Shown here in pieces: positions 50,444 to 56,860 of a DNA stretch of 56,860 nucleotides. The stretch covers positions 1 through 56,860 of the forward strand of contig CAIRTR010000085.1 in assembly GCA_903881565.1 (NCBI GenBank), read 5' to 3'. A model generated the notes under the pieces. It was not told the DNA's origin. It did not search any database and saw only the letters and a program-made list of their open reading frames with translations. Source of the DNA: Oligoflexia bacterium. GTDB taxonomy: Bacteria; Bdellovibrionota; UBA1018. Made by a program: the position numbers and the translations under genes. How positions within the stretch are numbered: the stretch's first letter is position 1; each line of letters begins with the position of its first letter.

Positions 50444-51472
50444 CTACCTCAAATCTTTAATATATCGACTCATCTTCGAGTGACCGATTTTCTGAATTGC
50501 CTCCCAGGTGTTGTGACTGGCGCATAAGATCCTGAGGTTTGATAGTTGAGACGCCCCTCCTAAGGCTACAGGCACAATATGATCAACCTGAAGTCCAAAC
50601 TGTGATTCGCATTTATTCCCGGTTTCCGGTGAAACAAATGTGCATTGCCCTTCATCTCGCTGCCACACGGCTGCTCGAATAGCTGCAGGAACAAATCTCT
50701 TCGAGCGACTTTTTAGTGATGACTCCGACGTCGGAGTTGACGGTGCATCTGCAAGAACAGGGGTCTGCTCAGTTCCAGCTTTTGCCCGCTTGCGCTCATC
50801 GCGCTGAGCGCGTCGCTCATTTTGTCGATCCGGATCAATCTGCTCCAGGGTTCGATCGGCAAGGATTTCGAAAAGCTGCGATAGACTCAAACTGGGCTGA
50901 GAGTGGGCCAATAGCCCTTTGATTTTTTCGAATTTCTTCATCAGCTCATCAGACACCACGACTTTAAGCTCTGTTTGCGTAGGCGAAACAGCCCGACTCG
51001 TTTCTTTTGACTTTGCCGACTGCGGAGAGACTTGCAGCAAGATCTTCTCGCACTCCCGAGCGGAGCGATTCTCCATTTTGGCCAAAAGTTTCTGTTTTTC
51101 ATCAACCGTGTAGGTCTTACCCCGATCCCGCTGTTCGCGCTTTAAAAAGCACTGCACGGTACTCAACGTTGAGAGATTCAAAGTCCCCATCGCTATTGAA
51201 TTGGCTGCACTTGGAACGTCCTTGATCAAGCGCATCGAATTGATCCGACGTGACGCGCTTGCCTCAGAGTAGCCCAGTTCCTTTACGGCGTATTCAAACA
51301 AGGAACTAAATCCAAGCCCACAATAAAGTTTTCGCCGCTCTACCTCGCGTAGCAGCTCAAGAACTTGCGTCGTAAGCTTGCGCTCTTCGATTGCCAAGTG
51401 CTTGAGTTGAGATAGGAGATTTTCATCCGATAGAGTTTTTGCCGCTAATAAATTTTGAGTCAAATTATTCAT
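50444..51472 (-). CDS. HNH endonuclease, paralog of the gene at 17323
   Basis: The 342-residue product shares the plan of the first HNH gene: an N-terminal helical domain with GFSSLFEYAVKELGYSEASA and MGTLNLSTLSTVQCFL, a charged linker (ERRAQRDERKRAK), and a C-terminal HNH nuclease: WQRDEGQCTF, the Cys after GNK, LQVDHIVPVALGG, SQLSNLRILCASHN. The catalytic DH, N and H are intact. The sequences differ enough that the duplication is not recent. Its 5' flank is a 265-bp gene-free stretch, the longest in the window. AGGGG lies close to the ATG. The function of this family is unknown; mobile or defence roles are inferred only. Confidence 0.88.
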   Translation of the reverse strand: MNNLTQNLLAAKTLSDENLLSQLKHLAIEERKLTTQVLELLREVERRKLYCGLGFSSLFEYAVKELGYSEASASRRINSMRLIKDVPSAANSIAMGTLNLSTLSTVQCFLKREQRDRGKTYTVDEKQKLLAKMENRSARECEKILLQVSPQSAKSKETSRAVSPTQTELKVVVSDELMKKFEKIKGLLAHSQPSLSLSQLFEILADRTLEQIDPDRQNERRAQRDERKRAKAGTEQTPVLADAPSTPTSESSLKSRSKRFVPAAIRAAVWQRDEGQCTFVSPETGNKCESQFGLQVDHIVPVALGGASQLSNLRILCASHNTWEAIQKIGHSKMSRYIKDLR

Positions 51473-51737
51473 TGCCCCTGCATAACACGGGAAAAATGCG
51501 TCTCTTTAAACGGCCTCATATGCCTCTAAATCGCAAGACTAAAGTCACAACTTGATCCACTCTGCCTGACCCTGAAACGGCCCTCATGCGGGCGATTGCG
51601 AGTATCTATAGGACGATTAAAGACAAGGTTCATGGCCCACAGTGAAAACTGTGAAATCATTGTCAACAAATTAATTCAAAATATGGCATTTTTTGCGGGG
51701 ATTTCGGCAAAAAAAATCCCGACTAACGACTAACGAC
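51473..51737. other. Longest gene-free stretch, AT-rich, with short repeats
   Basis: This 265-bp intergenic region lies 5' of the second HNH gene and 3' of dapF. It holds a perfect hairpin cacagt-gaaa-actgtg at 51638-51653 with a GAAA tetraloop, a TTGACA on the minus strand at about 51652-51657 without a good -10 partner, an AT-rich run around 51660-51700, a possible stem cgggatt/aatcccg near 51697-51721, and three tandem copies of cgacta(a) at about 51719-51736 next to the dapF stop. No small gene was seen. It may contain the HNH gene promoter. Confidence 0.5.
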
Positions 51738-52586
51738 TCAGATCTCAATCTCTCCCCGAAACACTTCAACAGCAGGCCCCGTCATGAACACGGACGCTCC
51801 CGCGCCTGCCCATTCGATCGTAAGCACCCCGCCAGGCAGTTCCACTCGCACGGGCGATTGCACACGCCCCGCCAAAATCGAAGCCACCGCCGACGCGCAC
51901 GCACCCGTCCCACACGCAAGCGTGATCCCGGCACCGCGCTCCCAGACACGCATTAGAACCTCAGAGCGCGAAACCACCTGCACAAAATCCACATTCGTCT
52001 TCTGCGGAAACATCGGGTGATTCTCAATCACAGGCCCCAAAACTTCTAGGGCAACCCCTCGAACATCGTCCGTAAAAAAGACGGCATGAGGCACGCCCAT
52101 CCCTACCTTATATAATGCGAAATTCTGACCCAAAATCTCAACCGGCTCGCCATCTACCCCGAGGCTAGGGGCAAGAACCGGAACGCCCATATCCACGCGA
52201 ATCTGATCACCCACGCAGCTTATAGTTTTCACGCCATCCAGAGTTTCGATTAAAACCTCGGGTGAGAAACCCTCAGCCCCCCCCCCACAATACCTCGCTA
52301 AAAAAAGCCCCGCAGCCCTAATGCCGTTTCCGCACATTTCGGCCACCGAGCCATCTGCGTTTAGAATTTCCATTCGCGCAAATGCGCCCGAACCCGCGCT
52401 CGCAGGCTTTAGCCAAAGCAGCTGATCGGCTCCGACGCCGAATCTTCGATCCGCGATTTTTCGCGCAAACTCGGGCGTCCAAGGGAGCGACATCTCAGGC
52501 ACAAAACAAGGCGCGGCTGCATTCAACGAATTGAAAAGCACAAAGTCGTTTCCGAGACCCTGCATTTTTAGAAAATGAAATTTCAT
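51738..52586 (-). CDS. dapF: Diaminopimelate epimerase
   Basis: DapF converts LL- to meso-diaminopimelate for lysine and peptidoglycan. The 282-residue product has MKFHFLKMQGLGNDFVLF, RRFGVGADQLLWL, the two catalytic cysteines in NADGSVAEMCGNGIRAAG and LACGTGACASAVAS, and VGMGVPHAVFF. Length and motifs are normal. It starts only eight bases after the large secreted protein gene, so they are probably co-transcribed. A meso-DAP-type peptidoglycan follows from its presence. Confidence 0.96.
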   Translation of the reverse strand: MKFHFLKMQGLGNDFVLFNSLNAAAPCFVPEMSLPWTPEFARKIADRRFGVGADQLLWLKPASAGSGAFARMEILNADGSVAEMCGNGIRAAGLFLARYCGGGAEGFSPEVLIETLDGVKTISCVGDQIRVDMGVPVLAPSLGVDGEPVEILGQNFALYKVGMGVPHAVFFTDDVRGVALEVLGPVIENHPMFPQKTNVDFVQVVSRSEVLMRVWERGAGITLACGTGACASAVASILAGRVQSPVRVELPGGVLTIEWAGAGASVFMTGPAVEVFRGEIEI

Positions 52587-52593
52587 GAACTAA

Positions 52594-55110
52594 TTAAAAC
52601 CCAGCTCCGGCAGCACCAACGCCCGATTGAACGGTACCTAATCGCGTCGCTTCATTCACGATGCGGGTTGAAACAGCGTTACAGCTTGGACTCGCTTTGT
52701 TATCATATTCCGTGGATCTTCGAGCCTGCAGTTTCTGCAATACATCAGCAAAGCCTGCATCCTTTGGATTATCATCCACATTTTTTTGCGCTTTTGCGAT
52801 ATCTCGGTCGAGTGTAACAAGGCCTCCGCCTTTCTGTTGGCACGCCCGAATCCCTGAATCCAGTGAAGATTGCATATTTGCGATCTGCCCAGAATCTATT
52901 CCCGGAGTATCCCCGCTAATGGCCTGAACTGCCTCAGCCGCTTTAAAAAGCGAGGAATCCTTTTTTGAATCACACAAATCCTGAAGGTAAGCGCAATTTC
53001 CAGAGCTCACACTATCCACCGCCGACTGCAGCCGATCCACCGCGGACTTTACACTCGTACCCCGGCACTTCTGAATCGCGGCACTGATCCCAATCTCCGC
53101 ATCCCTTATCGTTTTTCGGTCGCCTGCAATCCCTGCCGTGACCGCGCCTACTCCATCGGTTGCATCATTTAAAAACGTACTTTGAGTATCAATCAACGGC
53201 GGTTGCATCGTTGCGGAAACCGCTTCAGTCACGTTCGTCGGCGTCTTGAGCAATCCCGTTTTATCATCGGCCGAAAGCTGCTCCCCTTTTCGGTAGCTCA
53301 CGGCCACTGAATTAGCTTCGGGATATCCAAGCCCCTTTAATTTTGAATTGAAGTCAGTAATCTGCTGAAGAAGTGCGGCGTTCTTACCTTTAAGCTGGGC
53401 GCCCGTAGAGTTCATGAATTGCGTGACCCCGTTATTGGACGCCGACACATAGTCAGTCTTATATTTTCCGAGCTTCTTGGATTCATTCTTGATGTAAGTC
53501 GACTGAGCCTCCAAGACTTTCTTACAACCAATTAAACTAAAACACTGATAATTAAGCGTCAGATCATTTGGGGCCGTATGATTATTAGGTGCAACCAGCA
53601 TCCCCTTGACCCCGACGTTTTTAGATTGAGAATCCAACATCAATCTTAAATTTGCCTGAAGATCCGTCACGCAACTCAGTTGTTTGTCGGGGGAGAGCGC
53701 GGTCTTCGCCCCCGTGGAAACGCAAGAGTCAATGTTCAACGAGGAAATCGTATTCGGATGCTCCATCCCGGTCATCGCCCGCATGCCACGGTTCCAAAGA
53801 GAAGAATACTTCTCCAGCAAATTTCCAATCGCGTTCTGATTTGAATCAGTATCACCAGAAACTGCGTTTTTTGTCATATCAGCGGTCCCTCCTGTAGCAG
53901 CGGTATCAACTTTATAAGAAGTTGAGGCCTCCGCGTAACAGGCACGCATGCGCTTGATCACGACGTCCTTTACCGCGGCCGTCATGGGCCCAAGGTTTGG
54001 AATATTAGCCGTAACTTTTGCTTCAAAATCCGAAAGACTTGTAATGCCCTTTTTATCTTTTTGAAACGCTGCCAACTCCTCTGGAGTTTGGGGTATGTCC
54101 TTTTGAGTAGGCATCAAGGAGTTAATTTTCTTAAACACCCCTGCCAAAGAACTCTTGGTTGAGGCCACTTTATCAGCCACGGGTCCGTTTGTTTGAACCT
54201 TGCCTAGTCCATCTTTCGGCAAATTTGTCTGCTCATACCGGCACAAAACATGATCGACAACTGATACAGAGTCTTTTTGAGCTAAATCGCAATGAAGATC
54301 CGTGGTGGCCTGATCAAAGAAACAATCGCGGGCACGCGCCGAAATCACTCGGGGTTTTGCCTCTTGGAGCATTTTTTTATGACTTTCAACTATGGCCTGT
54401 GCTGTTTTAATCTGCTGAGCTTCACCACGAAAAGCCTGCTGAGCCGCAGTCAAATCCTTGAGAACCGTATCGATCCCTTCGGCCCCATTGTCTTTGTTAC
54501 CTGCAATTCGTGCCAGCACTTCTTCTAATTGCGATTTACGATCATCTTCCATAGAAGTCAGGGTATCAAAATCTTTTTTATGAGCTGCAAAATTGGCATC
54601 CATCGCGCCGCGAATCCCCTGAAGGGCGTTATCAAGCTCAGTCGCAGCATTCTTCATACAAGCCACTTGGCTATTTAGGTTTTGAATCTGTCGATCCCGG
54701 CAGGACAACACGGAGTAAGCGCCAATAATTCTTGCTTTGTAGCACGCCGAAACGTTCTGAAGATCTGCAGGCATGGGGCAAACGAGTGAAGAGGCATCGG
54801 GAGGACTCGCCACCCCCGGGCAGACGGCCCCTGGAGCAACGGGAGCAGGAGCTGCCAAGTTTGCACAAAACGGATTTGAGGCCACCGAAGTAAACACGTC
54901 GATCGCGGCAGAAGCCATATCCGTGATCCCACCCGCAATGCCGGTACACGCGAGATTCACACCCTGCAAATTCAACGCAGTCATCGAGGCAGGAGGCGTG
55001 AGGCCAAATTGAGAAGGTAAGGATGAAGAAGTGGAACTATCGACGGCCCAAGATTGGATGCCTCCAAAAAAGACGCTCCCCACAACAAGAACAAAAAGGC
55101 TGATCTTCAC
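52594..55110 (-). CDS. Large secreted helical protein of unknown function
   Basis: The start is GTG 55110 after GAGGGGGA. The 838-residue product has a signal peptide (SLFVLVVGSVFFGGIQSWA) and a Ser/Pro-rich linker, then long helical, heptad-like stretches such as LNSQVACMKNAATELDNALQG and SQLEEVLARI. It contains many Cys (CYKARI, SCRDRQ, VACMKN, GCKKVL, QKCRGT, NCAYLQDLC), which could form disulfides in an extracytoplasmic protein. It ends in small Gly/Ala-rich residues. No family was recognised. It precedes dapF by eight bases, suggesting a link with cell envelope formation, though this may be chance operon membership. Confidence 0.7.
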   Translation of the reverse strand: MKISLFVLVVGSVFFGGIQSWAVDSSTSSSLPSQFGLTPPASMTALNLQGVNLACTGIAGGITDMASAAIDVFTSVASNPFCANLAAPAPVAPGAVCPGVASPPDASSLVCPMPADLQNVSACYKARIIGAYSVLSCRDRQIQNLNSQVACMKNAATELDNALQGIRGAMDANFAAHKKDFDTLTSMEDDRKSQLEEVLARIAGNKDNGAEGIDTVLKDLTAAQQAFRGEAQQIKTAQAIVESHKKMLQEAKPRVISARARDCFFDQATTDLHCDLAQKDSVSVVDHVLCRYEQTNLPKDGLGKVQTNGPVADKVASTKSSLAGVFKKINSLMPTQKDIPQTPEELAAFQKDKKGITSLSDFEAKVTANIPNLGPMTAAVKDVVIKRMRACYAEASTSYKVDTAATGGTADMTKNAVSGDTDSNQNAIGNLLEKYSSLWNRGMRAMTGMEHPNTISSLNIDSCVSTGAKTALSPDKQLSCVTDLQANLRLMLDSQSKNVGVKGMLVAPNNHTAPNDLTLNYQCFSLIGCKKVLEAQSTYIKNESKKLGKYKTDYVSASNNGVTQFMNSTGAQLKGKNAALLQQITDFNSKLKGLGYPEANSVAVSYRKGEQLSADDKTGLLKTPTNVTEAVSATMQPPLIDTQSTFLNDATDGVGAVTAGIAGDRKTIRDAEIGISAAIQKCRGTSVKSAVDRLQSAVDSVSSGNCAYLQDLCDSKKDSSLFKAAEAVQAISGDTPGIDSGQIANMQSSLDSGIRACQQKGGGLVTLDRDIAKAQKNVDDNPKDAGFADVLQKLQARRSTEYDNKASPSCNAVSTRIVNEATRLGTVQSGVGAAGAGF

Positions 55111-55135
55111 GATATTAAGTCCCCCTCAAACTACT

Positions 55136-55164
55136 ATTGTACCTAGGGGATTTGGGTTTTGGAA
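55136..55164 (-). promoter_or_regulatory. Possible promoter of the 55110 gene
   Basis: On the minus strand TACAAT (55141-55136) lies 25 bases before the GTG start, and TTCCAA (55164-55159) is exactly 17 bases further up. The -10 matches five of six positions; the -35 only three. Confidence 0.3.
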
Positions 55165-55231
55165 TAGTTAATTCACAGAAAACACGAAGAATTACGGCTT
55201 AGTAACGCACTGCGATATAACTCGTCGAAAC

Positions 55232-56302
55232 TTAAGCTTTTTCCGAAGCCACCTCGCGGATCACGCGCGCGATACTTTGCTCCGTTGGCACACTGGCCGC
55301 CTCTAAAACGTCGGCTAAACCAACGCCTGGAACGAATTCGCCGGCCACTAACCTGGGCGGGGCTTCGAGCTCATAGAACAGCTCTTCAACCGTTCTTCTG
55401 ATCAAATGCTCCCCAAAATTCGTGACTTCGGTGTCTTCGTTCACAAAAACCGCGCGTCCCGTTTTTCGAATGCTCTCTGAGATCATTTTCCAATCATAGG
55501 GCCACAGCGTTCGAAGGTCGATCACTTCGACCGACACACCCTCACCCTCTAACAGCTCTGCAACCTTCACGCACAAGGGTATCGTGCGGCCATAACTGAC
55601 CACGCTCACATGAGCGCCTTCACGTAGCCTGCGGCCTTCTCCTAGAGGTACTGTGTAATCCGTTAGGCCTTCGGGCCAACGTGGCTGCCACTTCGAGCGA
55701 TCCCCCAAAGGTGCATCGATTCGCTCCTTAAGCTCCCGCTCACCTTCAGGCGTAAGCTCCGGCTCGCCCGGAATCTGATCTAGACCTCGCACCCGAAGCA
55801 ACGCCTTGGGCTTGAGATACATCGTGGGGTTGGGATCTTTCAAACAGGCAATCATGAGACCATAAGCATCCAGCGGATTTGAAGGCATCACGATCTTCCA
55901 ACCCGGAATATGGGTCATCGTCGCATCAAAAGAATGCGAGTGATAAATCGAGCCTCGGATCCCGCTTCCCACCGGCGTCATCACCGTCATGGGCAGGTTC
56001 CAATCCCCGTTGGTGGCCCAACACGAATTGCCCGCAAGTTTGAGCAAGTCGATCGTATTATAAATGTAATCGCAAAACTGAATCTCCGCCACCGACCTGC
56101 ACCCGCTCATCGCAAGCCCCATGGCCGCGCCAATAATCCCTCGCTCATCCAGTGGCGAGTTCCAACTTGTTTTCAGACCTTGAGTCACGGTAAAAACGCC
56201 GCCCAATGGAGGCCCCACGTCTTCGCCAAAAATATCTGTCACCCCCAAATGGGTTTCACCATAATGAAGGGCCATCCTAATTGCTTGCGCGAGCGTTGCC
56301 AT
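55232..56302 (-). CDS. 2-oxoacid dehydrogenase E1 component, beta subunit
   Basis: The 356-residue product matches E1-beta of pyruvate or branched-chain 2-oxoacid dehydrogenases: FGEDVGPPLGGVFTVTQGL with the cofactor Glu, SPLDERGIIGAAMGLAMSG, VAEIQFCDYIYNTIDLL and VSVVSYGRTIPLCVKVAELL, followed by the transketolase C-terminal region with VEVIDLRTLWPYDW and VFVNEDTEVTNFGEHL. With the alpha subunit it forms the thiamine diphosphate-dependent E1 that decarboxylates the oxoacid and passes the acyl group to lipoyl-E2. Substrate choice cannot be fixed by eye; branched-chain (2-oxoisovalerate) is somewhat more likely. It starts immediately after the alpha stop codon. Confidence 0.9.
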   Translation of the reverse strand: MATLAQAIRMALHYGETHLGVTDIFGEDVGPPLGGVFTVTQGLKTSWNSPLDERGIIGAAMGLAMSGCRSVAEIQFCDYIYNTIDLLKLAGNSCWATNGDWNLPMTVMTPVGSGIRGSIYHSHSFDATMTHIPGWKIVMPSNPLDAYGLMIACLKDPNPTMYLKPKALLRVRGLDQIPGEPELTPEGERELKERIDAPLGDRSKWQPRWPEGLTDYTVPLGEGRRLREGAHVSVVSYGRTIPLCVKVAELLEGEGVSVEVIDLRTLWPYDWKMISESIRKTGRAVFVNEDTEVTNFGEHLIRRTVEELFYELEAPPRLVAGEFVPGVGLADVLEAASVPTEQSIARVIREVASEKA

Positions 56303-56860
56303 TTACCAGGTTCTCCCTTTTTGGCCTGCGTAGGTGTTATCATAGATGCTTGCAGGATCAGGCGCAGGTTCGATGCGCACACTTTGGGAGAGCGCCAGGA
56401 ACTCCGCCTCAAAATCGTCCTTAACTTTCTGGGCGTCTGATTTTTTGAGGAGGCCGCTTTTAATTAATTTCTCTTCAAAAGCTGCGATTGGATCCGGCTC
56501 TTTAGGATCCAGGTTTGCACCGCTGGCTGAGCTGTGGCCATACATGCGTGACACCCGAGCCTCGAGCAAAAAGGGCTTACGCTCTTTGCGTACGTAGGCC
56601 ATCGCATCGCTTAAAGCCGAATGCGACTCCTCAACATCAAGCCCATTGATGGTCTGCGTCTTCATTCCAAAGGCTTTCCCGCGATCCGCAATATTCTTCT
56701 CCCCGTGCTGCGTGCTGCCTGAAGTTGAAATCCCCCAACCGTTATTGGTCACGATAATCAAAATCGGAAGCTCTTTGCCAGGACGCGACGCCCAAACCAG
56801 ACACGAAGCAAAATCCCCTTCAGCGGTTCCTGCATCCCCCCCGTTGACGATCGTGATACC
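56303..56860 (-). CDS. 2-oxoacid dehydrogenase E1 component, alpha subunit (C-terminal part)
   Basis: The frame is open from the right window edge to the stop at 56303, giving the last 185 residues. It begins within the thiamine diphosphate motif: NGGDAGTAEGDF, then LPILIIVTNNGWGISTS about 30 residues later (the GDG...NN motif, with Ala instead of the third Gly). Then follow VEESHSALSDAMAYVRKERKPFLLEARVSR and MYGHSSASGANLDP, the usual E1-alpha phosphorylation-loop region. A TTG at 56761 is not the start, since the frame continues upstream. It is directly followed by the beta subunit gene, one base apart. Confidence 0.9.
   Translation of the reverse strand, partial: GITIVNGGDAGTAEGDFASCLVWASRPGKELPILIIVTNNGWGISTSGSTQHGEKNIADRGKAFGMKTQTINGLDVEESHSALSDAMAYVRKERKPFLLEARVSRMYGHSSASGANLDPKEPDPIAAFEEKLIKSGLLKKSDAQKVKDDFEAEFLALSQSVRIEPAPDPASIYDNTYAGQKGRTW

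Noticed and set aside
51697-51721. Intrinsic terminator of dapF
   Set aside because: The cgggatt/aatcccg stem has its T run in the loop, not after the stem, on the relevant strand.
1-56860. CRISPR array, prophage, insertion sequence or integrase
   Set aside because: No array of regularly spaced repeats, no transposase or integrase motif, and no phage structural gene was seen.

Overview
The window looks like chromosomal DNA of a Gram-negative, outer-membraned, flagellated bacterium of the Bdellovibrionota/deltaproteobacterial kind. Evidence: a heptose isomerase gene (gmhA) for LPS, MotA/MotB with FlbD, and an Agl/Glt-type gliding-motility gene set (TolQ/TolR-like motor proteins, an FHA-TonB-like protein, very large TPR proteins, a myxobacterial-type outer-membrane barrel), known mainly from Myxococcus and Bdellovibrio relatives. 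GC content is moderate, coding density is very high, and no stretch above about 265 bp lacks a gene. This assignment is inference from gene content; there is no rRNA here to settle it.

Layout. 1-1171: 5' part of a Calx-beta repeat lipoprotein gene running off the left edge, then a CAU-anticodon tRNA. 1256-9085: SWIM/SNF2 helicase, a small membrane protein, an aldo/keto reductase, a subtilase-like secreted protein and an unknown secreted protein. 9172-11189: flbD-motA-motB stator operon with a clear terminator. 11222-15142: RDD membrane protein, nrdR-nusB, an orphan M17 N-terminal-like domain and two unknowns. 15227-17096: a secreted protein gene split by a frameshift. 17323-22370: an HNH endonuclease whose 3' end overlaps polA, the operon gmhA-RDD-polA, and a divergent thioredoxin gene. 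22459-24888: TolQ-, TolR-, TolR-like motor genes and a VTT membrane protein.

24898-49979 is one continuous minus-strand directon of 14 genes with no gap above 13 bp. In transcription order it holds purF, purC, a purD-purN fusion, purSL, purQ, purH, purM, an AddB-like and an AddA-like helicase-nuclease pair, then an outer-membrane barrel, two TPR proteins, a small exported protein and an FHA/TonB-like protein of the gliding type. It converges on the motor operon at 24888/24898. The purine genes encode seven of the steps from PRPP to IMP; purE/purK and purB are not here.

50154-51472: a small unknown protein and a second HNH endonuclease paralogous to the first. 51738-55110: dapF (lysine/peptidoglycan) behind a large unknown secreted protein. 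55232-56860: beta and partial alpha subunits of a thiamine-diphosphate 2-oxoacid dehydrogenase, the alpha gene running off the right edge.

The items most worth a second look are the purine-nuclease-gliding directon, the PurD-PurN fusion, the Fe-S cysteine sets in both AddA- and AddB-like subunits, and the pair of HNH paralogs with a shared upstream element.
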